Shown here one piece after another: positions 10,874 to 37,960 of a DNA stretch of 64,000 bases. A program made the translations under genes and the position numbers. The stretch lies in contig OZ231126.1 of the NCBI GenBank assembly GCA_965153355.1, positions 47,678,001-47,742,000 on the forward strand, in the 5' to 3' direction. Origin of the DNA: Flaccisagitta enflata (Eukaryota; Chaetognatha; Sagittoidea; Aphragmophora). Numbering within the stretch: the stretch's first letter is position 1; each line of letters begins with the position of its first letter. The notes under the pieces are model-generated. The model searched no databases. It was not told the origin of the DNA and saw only the letters and a program-made list of their open reading frames with translations.

Positions 10874-11139
10874 CCAGAATCAGTCGCCCAAAAGCAATAT
10901 TTGGTAAGCGATACCTGTTACCCTGCTTTGTATAAATGCGGATGTGATGCTAAATGAAAGAAGCAACAAGCGAGACAACAGCCTCGAAACAGAGTCAGTC
11001 GTGTACCACGTGGATCCAAAAAAAAGACGCAGCTATCTATTTATTGACAAAACAGATATCGAAAATAATTTTAACAATTTTTGACAAAGACATTTTGAAA
11101 GATTTTCAAAAAATCTTTCAATCTAGACCAATCCCAGGT
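10209..11139. other. Non-coding stretch with a (GA)n tract
   Basis: No gene was recognised. A TAGTCGCG end followed by GTCCGTCCGTCC at about 10526-10575 is a decayed end of the hairpin-ended family described below, in minus orientation. Confidence 0.5.
10788..10872 (+). repeat. (GA)n microsatellite
   Basis: About 42 uninterrupted GA units. Confidence 0.97.
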
Positions 11140-11410
11140 CTGTATCTCAAACGGTTTAGAAGCTAGAGCCCTGCAAAGAGAAGCACTATTTAGTGAAAAT
11201 GCTTTTTTATATAGGGATTGCGAAACTGAAATGGGCAATGTTTTTACTCAAACTAATGCCATTCCTAAACGAATAAAGATAGAAATACCAGATTGGCGCC
11301 AAATGAAAGTACTTTCAAAGGGCTTTCAAATGACCTATGATTTTCATAAGTTTTTTTTATATTCATAGGCAAAATTAGTCATTCAACAGTGCGTCTTTTT
11401 TTTTGAGTCG
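11140..11410 (+). repeat. Dispersed repeat, second copy at about 50071-50290
   Basis: Shared landmarks in order are a GGATTGC-AAACTGAAA block, AACGAATAAAG, AGAAATACCAGATTGG, CCAAATGAAAG and a GTGCGnCTTTTTTTT end. The two copies are in the same orientation and moderately diverged. No coding capacity is seen. Confidence 0.75.
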
Positions 11411-11487
11411 TATGGTAGGATAAACTTGGATTTTTTACGTCCTACTAAAGAGGGGTTAAAAGGGCTTTTTGAGGGTTATCACCCGTA

Positions 11488-12816
11488 ATGGCGGCTGTCG
11501 CCGTGAGGAAAAAAGTCGTAAGCTTTGCTCACTTTTCAACAAACTTTTCTCTTCAGTCACTGCAATTTTTTTTATTTGTTAGATCAAATCAAGAACAATT
11601 ATATGTATTGAAAAAAAGGACTGAGCGAAATGAGCTAGATGAGCTACAATATTCAAAATCACTAAACCAGACAACCAGTTATGCTCACTGACATGCTTTC
11701 TTGTAATTGCATGCTTAAATCAAAACATTTATATTTATCTGTTTTGAAATCAGGAAAACATAGATACTTACCCTATCAATTTTGTTGGAGAGATCAATCG
11801 GCCGGATCAGATTATTAAGAAAATGAAAACCATATTTTTCTCAAATATGTCAAAAAGTCAAAGACTGACTTCAACTTTTTTCCTGACAAGACCCGAAAAA
11901 GCTGATTCAGGGACTGTTTGGGATGGTTGGAGGCTTAGGAAGGCCGTCCAAACGCGTTTAGGACTAACGATCATGAAGATAATCGGGAAAAAAGTCAAAG
12001 TCAGTCTTCGACTTTTTGACATATTCGAGAGAAACGGGGTTTTCATTTTCTTATGGGGAAGTTGAGTATCTCCACCGACCAAATGTGGCCTCCAATGAAA
12101 TTGATAGGGTAAGTAAATTTGATCATTCTCTTTTATTTGGCGCCAAGCAGAATGCTCTACGGCAAATATTTTTCGCATTATGAATTTCTAAAGATCTATT
12201 TACAAAAAATTCAAATTGATTTTTTTTTTATTTTTTATGATTTTCAGTGGGATCAATAAAGCAGTGTATTTAAGTTTGTTTGAGCATGCAAATACAAGAA
12301 AACATGTTTATGAGCATATCTGCTCATCTGTGAGAGTGTTTTTGAGCATTTTAGCTCATTTAGCTCATTTAGCTCAGTCTGTTTTTCTGATTTAAAATGC
12401 GATAAATGAATAAATGTTTTGATACATGTTTGAGCTTGCAAATACTAGAAAGTATGTCAGTGAGGAGAGTTGCTCATCTGTGAAGGTGTTTCTGAGTATT
12501 CTAACTCACTTTGCTCATTTCGCTCATTTTTTTCTGATTTTTAATTAGATAAATAAATATTTTGATGGGAGCATGTAAATACAAGAAAGCATGTCAGTGA
12601 GCATAGCTGATTGTCTGGTTGAGTGATTTTGAGCATTTTAGCTCATCTAGCTCATTTGGCTCATTCCTATTTTTCTCTGATATTCAGTGCAATCAATACA
12701 TATAATGGCTCTTGATTTGATCTAATAGAAAAAAAGATTTGCATTGACAAAAGACAAAAGATTGATGAAAAGTGATCAATGTTTACGACTTTTTTCCTCA
12801 CGGCGACAGCCGCCAT
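11488..12816. mobile_element. 1.3-kb foldback element, nearly a full-length palindrome
   Basis: The two ends are inverted copies starting ATGGCGGCTGTCGCC. The complementarity continues inward for several hundred bases, through a TGAGCTAGATGAGCTA-like block and a second block around 11765-12110 that carries TACCCTATCAATTTT. The axis is near 11.93-12.15 kb. TA flanks both ends (11486-11487, 12817-12818), consistent with a TA target-site duplication. The small frames on both strands in the centre are mirror images of each other, which palindromic DNA explains. Confidence 0.85.
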
Positions 12817-13418
<602 letters not shown>

Positions 13419-13544
13419 GCAAACAGATAAACAATCGGATGTGAAACATGTTCTGGGATAAGAAGACAGAAAGAAGGTCGACAGAGAGATAGACAGATGG
13501 AAAGAGACTGACGGACCGACAGAGGGACATTCATAAGAGGCACT

Positions 13545-13625
13545 TAAGACGACCAGAAAGACACTAAAGACAGGAAGACACTAAAGACAGAAAGACACTT
13601 AAGACAGGAAGACACTTAAGATGGA
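13545..13625 (+). repeat. Short tandem repeat with units of about 18 bp
   Basis: Variants of GACACTTAAGACAGGAA recur four to five times. The flanking sequence (13416-13545) is a degenerate GACAGA-rich tract. Confidence 0.75.
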
Positions 13626-13845
13626 CAGAAAGCGAGAAAGGCGGAGTTAGTAAGGCATACAACAAGAGTGGAATAGTCAATGAGGGGCTCACTTTCGCCC
13701 TTACTCAATGGACGGACAATGAAAGCCCGTACGGGGGATCACACAGACCGGCAAAGAAAAAGGAACATAAAGATCAAAGGTTGTCTCAGCGAGGATGACT
13801 AAATAAAAGCAGAAAAACAGAAAAAAAGATGAAAGGGTACACCAC

Positions 13846-13850
<5 letters not shown>

Positions 13851-13886
<36 letters not shown>
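13851..13886 (+). repeat. (GA)n microsatellite
   Basis: About 18 GA units, followed by GACAGA variants. Confidence 0.9.
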
Positions 13887-13894
<8 letters not shown>

Positions 13895-14066
13895 GACAGT
13901 AACACAAACAATCAGACATGCAGACGATGAGGAACATATGGTAAGTAAAGGCAATACTCTCACACGTGCGACCTGAAATTCAAAGTGCATCAGATATTAA
14001 GATCTTTCATTCAACAAAAGCAAAAAAAAGTGCCCACAAGATTCCGGCAAGCAGAATAAGGTTTCA

Positions 14067-14878
14067 TATGGGCAATTTCTCCTATAAAGTGGGCCAGCTG
14101 AAAAACATGATTTGGTAGGCAGATAAACACAGTTTCCTCCCATTAATTATTTTGTTGATGGTGATAACTGTTCTGGTACATCTCCTTGAACCAAGTGTCC
14201 AACATACAAGCTTCATAGTCAAGATTTTGATAGGTTAGATGGCCAAAATTAGAGCCAAATAAGCCTATTTTCCCTGTCACACTTGTGTCACACTTCATAT
14301 CTACTATGATAAAGGCACCAAAAAATTGTCAAGCCTATCCAACTATGGGTCATTTTTGTATGACTGCTATCCCTACAGAAACATAAAAAATTTCATGGTG
14401 ATCAGTGGTTATTTACTATGGAAAAAGTTCACTCATAGTTGATTTGTCAAAAATAATAAAGTAATCAATTTTGATGTAGTAATATGCTATACACAAAATA
14501 ACATATTTCTAAGCGTGATGAAAAAAAAATTTTTCCCCCTATTTAGTAAAGACATAACCCAGGTTACATGCCAAATTTCAGACCTTCATGTCAATTCTAG
14601 CCGGTGATATTGATTTTTAAAAAAGTGTCCTATCAAGTTAACACCTTGTCACACTTATGTCACACTGTTTTTCATAAAAAATTATATAATTAAACACAGT
14701 TTAAGACTTTTAGTGATTTTTTCAGTATGAATTAAAAGAGTATCAAATTCTGAGCCTGGAATCAAAAGTTCAAGCTGATAGATGCAACTATTATTAAATT
14801 ATATTATTTTTTTCGCTGTTAACTCAATCAGGCGCTTGATTTTGGCCGGCCCAGTTTATAGGAGAAACTGCCTATGGT
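14067..14878. mobile_element. Inverted-repeat element, related copy at about 30000-31340
   Basis: The left end carries TTTCTCCTATAAAGTGGGCC and the right end the near-complement GGCCCAGTTTATAGGAGAAA, about 30 bp in all. The interior contains several blocks also found in the same order at 30030-31200: CCAACTAT-GGGT/AGGT, GACATAACC, and ATTTCAGACCTT followed by TGTCAATTCTAGC. No open frame is seen and no clean target-site duplication was identified. Confidence 0.7.
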
Positions 14879-15296
14879 AGATTTTTTAGAGAAACTTGAA
14901 CAGTTAAAGACAATCCATGATCTCAAATGATAGATTTATGAAAAAAATACAAAAATTGACAGTGAATTGGACAAATTGATTCAGAATGGTTCTGTTTAGA
15001 TTAATAGATCATTCACCACTGATGATTTTCAGTTTCTAAACCAAATTTCATGATCTTCCGACTCTGCAGTCCTGCTTCCGAGAAGCGGCGCTTCCCGCTT
15101 CTCCACAATCTGTATGTCTGATTATTAGTGCAGTATTGGACCACTGGGCGCAATGACGCTGCGCCTACAGTCGCTATACGGACAATCAATGGCGAACGAG
15201 TTAACCCAGGGTGTAAGCCTCAAAGGAAGAAAATGTTACCCCAGCAAAGCACGGATTAGGAAGATGAAAGGGAGTTTAATCCATGTGACAAAATTA

Positions 15297-15299
<3 letters not shown>

Positions 15300-15378
<79 letters not shown>
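15300..15378 (+). repeat. (GA)n microsatellite
   Basis: About 39 GA units. Confidence 0.97.
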
Positions 15379-15381
<3 letters not shown>

Positions 15382-15643
15382 GCAGAAAACAGACATATGC
15401 TTAGAGAGACAGAGAGAGGGAGGTAGATAGAGAGAGAGAGAGAGATTACGAGAGATAAAAGTTGATGGAGAGAAGCCAAACACAGAGAGAGTAGACAGAC
15501 TAATAGACGGATAGGCATAAGGAGGCAGAAAACAGACATATGCTTAGAGAGCGACAGAGAGAGGGAGGTAGATAGATAGACATACAGAGAGAGAGAGAGA
15601 GAGAGATGACGAGAGATAAAAGTTGATGGAGAGAAGCCAAACA
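15379..15643 (+). repeat. Direct duplication with a period of about 142 bp
   Basis: A block starting GGAGGCAGAAAACAGACATA at 15379 is repeated from 15521. Both copies run through a GA-rich stretch to GTTGATGGAGAGAAGCC. The sequence from 15643 to 15850 is purine-rich and non-coding. Confidence 0.85.
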
Positions 15644-15852
15644 CTTGCGACGTAAACCGCTTTGCTTCCACGAGAAAAGGGCGAAAGAGGGTATTGAGAG
15701 GAGAAGAGACAGGAAGAAGAAGAAGAGGCAAAGTAGGAGGAGGAGGAAGGGGAAGAGGAAGAGGAGCAAGAAAAGGAAATAACGGAGGTCGAGGAACGTA
15801 GGAGGAGAGAGGGAGGAATGGAGAGAAACACCCAGTGAACTAGTAGACCGTC

Positions 15853-16515
15853 TAACAGGTCGCCCAAGGGCAATATGTGGTCAGCGATACCCGTTGCCCT
15901 GCTTTGAGTGATTGTGAATTGGAGTGAGGGGAAGCAGGGCAGCGGCCCCGAAGGGGACGAAGTAGAACACAGGGGGACTTTCGTTCGTCCTGCCTTAAGA
16001 TGTAGATAAGGTGCTTTAGAGGGCTGACTGAAGGCCCTCAAGAGCCTAAACTGAGGTCTAAGAAGGCTGATGTAAGGCCTGAGAATGCCAATCGGAAGCT
16101 TGAGAGGGCTGAATTGAGGCTTGAGAGGTCTGACTTGACGCTTGACAGGCCAGAGGACTGGATTGAGGCTTGAAAGGTCAGAGCACTGAGAGCAATGAAT
16201 TGAGGCTTAGACAGCTGATTTGAGGCCTGAGAGGCCTAATTTGAGGCCTGAGAGGTTGAATTTGAGGCCTGAGAGGTTGAATTTGAGGCTGGAGAGGACT
16301 GAGAGGCTGGATTTGAGGCCTGGGAGGCTGGATTTGAGGCCTGAGAGGCTGGATTAGAGGCCTGAAGGCCAGGTGAGGTCTCAGAGGCCAGATTTGAGTA
16401 TCAGAGGCCAGGTGAGCCTGAAGGGCCTAATGAGAACGAGGGAGCAGACGGACGAAACGAACGGACGGACGGACGAACAAAGTCCCCTGTGTTCTACAGG
16501 ACTTCCCCTTCAGAA
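15853..16515. mobile_element. Hairpin element with minisatellite loop, copy 1
   Basis: It starts TAACAGGTCGCCCAAGGGCA. The left arm (about 15930-15985, containing GAACACAGGGGGACTTT) is complemented by the right arm (about 16475-16515, AAGTCCCCTGTGTTCTACAG). Between the arms is a degenerate minisatellite of about 20 bp, built on GAGGCCTGAGAGGCTG. The same architecture is found at 34083-34627 and, more diverged, at 23415-23910. Confidence 0.8.
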
Positions 16516-17571
16516 CACCTAAAAGGAGGAAAGACAGAAGAGAGAGAGAGAGAGACAGAGAGAGAGAGACACAGAGAGAGAGACAGAGAGACAGAGAGAC
16601 AGAAAGAGGCAGATATCGATCAAAGCCATAAAATAACAGCTCTTAACGAACGAGCGTCGCACTAAGGAACCAAGAAATGCTGGATTGTCGCACTATGAGT
16701 TGGCGAAAAAGCATAATGACATTTACTAGTTACATAGTTAGTCGCGCTACTTTGAAGGTCCGTATCTGTCCGTCCGTGCCGTGTGTCCGTTCGTCCCTAA
16801 TGCTGCCTAAAGCTGAAAATTAATACATGAACCAGCATTTGCGTATATGCATCATTGCTGCAATCTATCCCGCATGAGCAGCGCAGTAATTTCTCGAAGT
16901 CATATTGGGACGAGCAAGCAAACGACCCGGAACTAATCTCTAGCCAAGACTAACAATCGGACATTCCTCTTGCCCTCTTGTCCTCTTGTCTTGTTACAAA
17001 CAGTGGAATTTGACAATAAAAGAAAAGACTGTAAAAGACGCGTTCTGCTGCATTTTGTCTTTAAAGAAGTGAATATATTTGGGTGCTTCACATAGCAAAA
17101 GTTGTGAATTTCTCTCCGTCCCGCTTACCTTATGTGGAATGGTTAGTTTTAGGACCCTTAACATTTTTCTTTTCCTCAAAATCATTCCTCTTTCGTTTTT
17201 TAGCAAGCTTTTTGTGAGACTTAATTTGCATAATGCAGTGGGATAAATTATTGTGCTGATGTTCTTTTAAATGATTTATACTAATTTTTTTTTTTTTTTG
17301 AAATTGTTCATCAGCTTTCTAAGTTAGCTCTTACATGGTTTTTGCTATATTATTGAAGTTTATCCTTACAAATATTATGATTTTCTAATACAAATAACTG
17401 CCCTATAAGTAACAAAACTATGGAAGGAATTTTCAATTCCCATTGATTTCTATGGGTAAGTTCAAGGTCAAAACAAAAATAGAAGACGATAGAATTAAAA
17501 AAAAAACGCTCATCTTCATGATTTTTGATCCTCACTATTGCGTAAGCGGGATGAAGGAATACTCCCAATTT
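16516..17571. other. Non-coding, with short GA/GACA tract and a decayed hairpin-family end
   Basis: A GAGAGACAGA tract lies at 16539-16610. TTAGTCGCG followed by GTCCGTCCGT at about 16737-16795 looks like a decayed end of the hairpin-ended family. No gene was recognised. Confidence 0.4.
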
Positions 17572-17743
17572 TTAGTCGCGGACAAGCGACTCTATACCTT
17601 GCCGTGTTGGTCAGTCAGTCGGTAGGTCGGTCGGTCGGTAGGTTGGTTGGTCGGTAGGTCACATTTTTGAATTCCGAGCGGTTTTCGCATTGCTGCTCCT
17701 GCCCAACCGTCCGCAACTGGATTGCCGTGTATCCGGCCTTGTT
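17572..17743 (-). mobile_element. Hairpin-ended short element, head type A
   Basis: Read on the minus strand it starts AACAAGGCCGGATACACGGC. It then carries the box AGTTGCGGACGGTTGGGCAG and a CCGACC-type tetranucleotide tract, and ends in the hairpin AGTCGC/GCGACT (17574-17591) followed by TAAAAA. Confidence 0.8.
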
Positions 17744-18393
17744 CCTATGTGAAGCATCCAAATGGTATATGGCAAGCAAGGGGAGATATTAATCAAAACG
17801 TTATCGCAATGTTACATGTTTACCGTTACTGCGATTTTATTTGTACCTCGTAACTTCCTATCCATCTGCCCCAGGCATGACTTTCTGGTAAAGATATAAC
17901 ATGTTTTGCAAGAAACAAGTTTGATAGACAAACAATAGATGCGCCCCCGTTGATACTGGTAGGTTGATAGTATGCAATGATTAAATGACTTTTCTAGACA
18001 AAGAAACAATTTCAGACCATGACTTTGTTTATTAAATACGTAGATGACATGAATAGATGTACAGAAAGTAGAATGTTAAAGACTGAAAGAAAATTTCTTT
18101 ATTGTGATACTATTTGCATAAAGTAGATGAGTGTTTATTTTTCATGAATTCCATATTCTTCAAGAATTCTTTGTTAAAATTATTTTTAGAATAAGAAATT
18201 TGGAGGACAAAAGCAATCCAATTCTTTCTTATAAGATGTTCTATTTCATTCAGTCTTAAGGGAAACGAATGAATGATGCGCTGGATAAGTTAGAGTAATG
18301 CATGGATTTCGATAAAAAAAAATTAAATCATTGAGGTGGGAGGGACGGGGGCTAGAACCATAATACAGTCAAGGATAAAGATAGCAGCTCTAG

Positions 18394-18533
18394 AGATGCG
18401 AGGACGCATCTAATAAGGTTAGGGGTGGTGTTTGAGTGTGTGGGAGTGCGTAAACTGACTTTAAGAAAATGGGGGACGGACCGACGGACGGACGGACGGA
18501 CACACCCTCTTATAGAGATGCGAGGACGCATCT
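18394..18533 (+). mobile_element. Hairpin-ended short element, AGATGCG stem type
   Basis: A hairpin AGATGCG-AGGA-CGCATCT lies at each end (18394-18411 and 18516-18533), both in the same orientation and both followed by TAA. GACGGACGG repeats precede the second one. It may be two ends left by nested or tandem insertion. Confidence 0.65.
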
Positions 18534-19304
18534 AAAAATATCTCGACTTGGTAGCGTTACAACTGGCAAATGACGGATATATGTCGATATATTTGAGTTC
18601 ATGATACAACGGTTGAGGCATTAAAAAAAGATGACGATAACAACAACAACAACAACAACAACAGCAACAACAACAACAATCACAAAAGTTCAGAAGGCAA
18701 AAATGATTTACAAACGCACGAGTAAAAATTAAGGGCCCTCTGCATGCTGCATGAACGAAATTCCAAAATTGATAAACGATGAATGAATAAATGGATGATT
18801 GCGTTATGTCAACTTATGTGTATACAGAGGCGATGAAAATGCAATGAGAGGAGCAGCCAAAGTCTCAAGCAACCCCCCCCCTGCAGATCAAATGATCAAT
18901 ATTATATCGACTTTCAAGATAGCAGCTGGCAGCTTATTCCAATAGTAGTCCCGCTATCAAGGCAATTTTTTTATTTCAATCTAGTTTTCAAGAAATAGCC
19001 TTTTAAAACCTTAAAATCAATCATTTTGACTAGTATTGAATTTCACCCTATTATTGCCATTAGTTCAGATAATAGGAAAAAATTAAGAAATCACCTTGAA
19101 AGCAGGAATTGAAGCCATGAGGGGGGAGGGGTTGCTGAATATTTTGCGGCTCCTCGCATTGTATATAAAAATGTTGACCTTTATTAATGGGGAACCTTTA
19201 AAAGCAAGGCGTGTATTGCGGGGTTCCACTGTATATGTATACATTGACATGAATACCGTTCATTTCACATTAATTGGCAAAAGACGGCAAACTAATGCGG
19301 CTAC
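18534..19304. other. Non-coding; (AAC)n at 18638-18680
   Basis: Downstream of the last GPR155-like exon seen. It contains an interrupted AAC repeat. No DEP-domain exon was recognised here or further left. Confidence 0.45.
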
Positions 19305-34003
<14,699 letters not shown>

Positions 34004-34082
34004 CTGTGGAAGAGGTTCACAGGAGGACACAGACGGACGGGAAAATGGATGGACACATGGATGGACACACGAAAAGAACAAT

Positions 34083-34627
34083 TAACAGGTCGCCCAAGGG
34101 CAATATGTGGTCAGCGATACCCGTTGCCCTGCTTTGAGTGATTGTGAATTGGAGTGAGGGGAAGCAGGGCAGTGGCCCTGAAGGGGACGAAGTCCTGTAG
34201 AACACAGGGGGACTTTTGTTCGTCCTACCTGAAGAAGTGGATGAGTCGATGAGATGCTATAGAGGGCTGACTGAAGGCTGATATAAGGCCTGAGAATGCC
34301 GATGGGAAGCTTGAGAGGGCTGACTTGAGGCTTGAGAGAGCTGGATTAAGGCTTGAAAGGCCAGAGGACTGATTTGAAGCCTGAGAGGCCTTATTTGAGG
34401 CATGAGAGGCCAGGTTTGAGGCCTGAGAATTTGGCTTTGAGGCCTGGGAAGCCAGATTTTAGACCTGAGAGGCTGGATTTGAGGCCTAAGAGGCCAGATT
34501 TTAGGCCGCAGGGGTCTGATGAAGGGGGGGACTAACGGACGAACGGACGAACGAACAAACAAACGGATGGACCAACGAAAGTCCCCCTGTGTTCTACAGG
34601 ACTTCGTTCCCTTCGGGGCCGCTGCCC
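34083..34627. mobile_element. Hairpin element with minisatellite loop, copy 3
   Basis: Best preserved copy. The arms 34167-34220 and 34574-34627 are inverted repeats of about 53 bp containing GAAGTCCTGTAGAACACAGG. The loop is a degenerate minisatellite of about 20 bp (GAGGCCTGAGAGGC type). The leader TAACAGGTCGCCCAAGGGCA to the left arm is nearly identical to copy 1 at 15853. Confidence 0.85.
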
Positions 34628-34689
34628 AAAAGGATAAAATCAAAGAGGCTTTATCAGCACGGCACGATAATCGCGGATGGTTGGGCAAG

Positions 34690-34905
34690 GGCAGTAATTC
34701 AACAAGTGCCGCGGGGTCACAGTATCGTAGCGGACGGTTGGGCAGGGGTGCATGACCCCCATCCACACCCTTCCCCGCCCACACACCGCAGTATCCCAAA
34801 TGCGTATTTTCACAATTTACGACTCGATCACCACAAACCCATGGGCAGACCAACGGAAGGACGGACGTACAAAGCCTCTCATAGAATTGCGTGTCCGTAA
34901 CATAA
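34690..34905 (+). mobile_element. Hairpin-ended short element, head type B
   Basis: It starts AACAAGTGCCGCGGGGTCAC and carries a GTAGCGGACGGTTGGGCAGG box and CGGAAGGACGGACGTAC. It ends CTCTCATAGAATTGCGTGTC, where the final stem has decayed. Confidence 0.7.
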
Positions 34906-36240
34906 AACGGGATGTTGTTGGTTCAACTACCGATTGCCGTATGTTTGATGATTAACTATGCGAAAAAAATCAAGCCCTGCCTTTGTTTGTCACAAGATAG
35001 TTTTTTATTACCTGAATTCATTTTCAAATTTTGATTGAATTTGACGATTATTGATAACAGAGAAAATGGTCAAGAACGTAATTTTTTTTTAACAAAATTC
35101 ACTCTGTGCTTCATCAGAGTCATCAGACACAGCAGAAGTTAGAAATGATAGTGAGAAATTGGGGAAAAGAAGTAGGAAACTGAAACCAGAAAAAGATAAC
35201 GGGAGAGAGTGGAAAAGATGCCCGAGGAGCAACAGTTCAATTTTCACCCTAATTCATTTTCAAAAGTTGAAATTTTTTTGCTGCTCTGTAGAGAGAGTAG
35301 AGGTAAAATTTCTTGATTTCAGATTGAAAAAAAAAAGATTTTCATTATTATCTCGAACCTGTCATCATTGGTCGCCCTTATTTGACAGCATTATCGCTCT
35401 GTACCCACTTATGCAGTGACAAAGGTAGTATTTGGTCTGATCCTAAATTTGAACGCCAGGTTTTGAATTCTAATGTTTTTTTCGTCGCGCACTACTCGTC
35501 TCTAAACACCACTTTTTGGTCGGTCCGTCCGTCCGTTCGTCTGTCCATCCGTCCATCTATTACAATTGCACAAAGTTCTTATACGTGGTTTGTAAGTCCT
35601 AAAATTTGTCAAAAATAGTTCGAAACTGGAAAATGTGTTAAGAAATGTTAAAAGTGATTAAAAGGGTATAAGTGTTCGAATAAAAGTGTTGTAACGTGTT
35701 ATGGATTGACGACCGCACGCGACATGGAGGTGTTGCCCTTGTTGAATAAGAACTTTATATTTACTTTTTTTCGAGAAAAGAACGTACCTTGGTGTTGTGT
35801 GAAAGCCTTTACCCTTTATGTTTGGTTTGTGCAAATTTACGTCAGTCATTTTCCTCGAAGACTCATCCATGCATAAAACAGTTTGTCCATTACTCGATCT
35901 GCAATCCCGGTTTTTTCTGGATGTTAATAGAGTAGTTAGCACATTTTTGATGTTATGAACATATACAATGTATGCATTTACATTTATGTAACCTTTCTCC
36001 ATTTTATCTGTCCGTTGGCCATGTCCGCGTTAAAAAAAAAAGAAGAATTTGGATATCCAAATGGGGAATTCAAATGCAAACAATACAATGGTCCATTTGA
36101 CGCGGAACAACAGCTAACAGTCAAATTGAACTTAGCCTTTAGCCCTCGAGAGAGAAATAATTGAAAAAATAATCAACTGTCGTCAACATAGTAGAGATAA
36201 ATTCTGTCTTCATATTGATAACTCCTCATTATTGGCATCG
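34906..36240. other. Intergenic, nothing recognised apart from one GTCCGTCCGTCC tract
   Basis: AT-rich. A CGGTCCGTCCGTCCGTTCGT tract at about 35520 is probably a decayed hairpin-family copy. The short frames here show no family features. Confidence 0.4.
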
Positions 36241-36345
36241 TCGTTGCATCACCGTCGTCGTCGATGCATCGTCTTCATCGTCGTCGTCGTCGTCGATGCA
36301 TCGTCTTCATCGTCGTCGTCGTCGTCGATGCATCGTCTTCATCGT
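36241..36345 (+). repeat. Interrupted GTC/ATC triplet repeat
   Basis: GTC triplets with GATGCATCGTCTTCATC repeated three times. Confidence 0.85.
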
Positions 36346-36363
36346 CTTCATTCCATAGCTTAC

Positions 36364-36460
36364 GCCCGGGGGTTCGCCAACCCGCATTGGTGCTGTTGAG
36401 GCCCGCGGCGAAAGTGGCAAACCCGAAGAAGGGAAACCGCCGACGGCGAAGCAAATGAAG
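36364..36460 (-). CDS. Candidate upstream exon of the GPR155-like gene
   Basis: On the minus strand a frame ends GLNSTNAGWRTPG at a GGGC/GTAAGC donor, in phase 1. That is the phase required by the exon at 34003. The joined peptide would be lumenal, with sequons NST and NVT, as is the vertebrate N-terminus. Against this, the frame continues upstream into (CCT)n and (ATC)n microsatellites as Pro and Ser runs up to an ATG near 36766. That makes the start doubtful. Confidence 0.3.
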
Positions 36461-36462
36461 CA

Positions 36463-36530
36463 GAGGAGGAGGAGGAGGAGGAGGAGGAGGAGGAGGAGGA
36501 GGAGGAGGAGGAGGAGGAGGAGGAGGAGGA
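36463..36530 (+). repeat. (GGA)n microsatellite
   Basis: About 22 GGA triplets. Confidence 0.96.
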
Positions 36531-36603
36531 AAAGCAAGAATGAGAAAAGTAGAAAAACCCCGAAGGTTCAAAATGTGGGAGGATATAACAAAAGAGCATG
36601 AAA

Positions 36604-36634
<31 letters not shown>

Positions 36635-36635
36635 C

Positions 36636-36688
<53 letters not shown>

Positions 36689-36708
36689 CGATGATGATAT
36701 TGATGATG
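36604..36708 (+). repeat. (GAT)n microsatellite
   Basis: About 35 GAT triplets with two GAC variants. Confidence 0.96.
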
Positions 36709-37960
36709 ATAAAACACACAGCCACCATACTGATGGCATACTGACGGGATAAAGATCAAGAGGCACGAAAAATGATCCGCCCGTAATCGATTGAAATTTC
36801 CTCCAGTTAAGTTATTAGGCACTTATGTAATTAGAAACCAAAATTCCTTCACCTCACAAAAACCAAGATCAAGGGCCCCGATCCCTATCAGAACAAGCAG
36901 AAGAGGATCGGGTAAAGACGAACGAGGGACCGACGAAGGTTGTGACGGGATCTTACACTTAAAAGTGTGTTTACAACGAGGATCAAAGCGGTGGTTTTAA
37001 ACTCCTGAACAAAACATGTGCTGGGGGGAAGGAGTGGGAGGGGGGGTGCAAGGTCCAGCCCATCCTCGCCAATGAACTACTCTGAAAATTTCAAGGCTGC
37101 AAAGCATTTCTTTTAAAAGCACATACATCGAGCACAACATTGATAATACGTCTCCATAACTTTCGCAGAATGAGACAATGGGGGGGGGGGCTAAAAGAAA
37201 CAGTGTGGCCCATTACCATGTTCCAAGGATGTGAAGAGAGCTCAACTTTATACATCCCCGCAAAAAAAGAGTATGAAGGAGAAAACAAGGGGGAAAAAAA
37301 GGATTTCAAAAAACAGAAAAATCAGGGAATAAGGCGAAGAGATGAGGCGACCCCGAGGCCATGGGAAAGGGAAAGATGAAACTTAGCTGGCGGCCTTTTT
37401 AGCCCTTCTCTTTTGATGGCATTGAATTTTCGAAAAAGAAAGAAAAGAGATTAAAAAATGAAAGTACTAGAAAAGGGCTCAAATGGAAAACATTGAATTA
37501 TCTTTTTCTGAAGTCCCGTGAATTTCTATTTCATTAAAAAAATAAAACGCCGCAAACGCTGATTACTGAAAGGTAAGCATTAAGATTGACGTCTCTCCCT
37601 TGTCAGATCCTAGTTGCTGATGGGTATCAAATATCTTTTTTTTCCAACACCAGATCAACCCTCATAATGGCCTCATCCCACCCTCGCATTCCCTGCCAAT
37701 TGGTAATCATTACTCATGGCCGTATAATACAGAGCATGGATAATTGTGACTTTTAGTCGCGTGCACGCGACTCTATACCTTGCCATGTCAGTCGGTAGGT
37801 CTGTCCGTCAAATTCCTAAATCATGGATTTTTTTTATATTATGGTAAGAAAGGGTTAAATTTGTTATTTTCAACATTTCTAACATTCTAGTGTTTCAGGG
37901 TATTTTCTGTTGTTTTTGGTTATTTTCGATTATTTTCGGGTACTTGAATTAAGGTAAGTT
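36709..37960. other. Intergenic, with one hairpin-family end at 37755-37805
   Basis: The hairpin AGTCGCG-TGCA-CGCGACT at 37755-37772 is followed by CTATACCTTGCCATGTCAGT. Otherwise nothing was recognised. Confidence 0.5.

Noticed and set aside
11823-12178. Opposed 80- and 106-codon frames with similar peptides
   Set aside because: They mirror each other because they lie in the centre of a palindrome.
14067-14878. TA target-site duplication for this element
   Set aside because: TA occurs near both ends, but the inverted repeats are offset by two bases, so the duplication is not supported.
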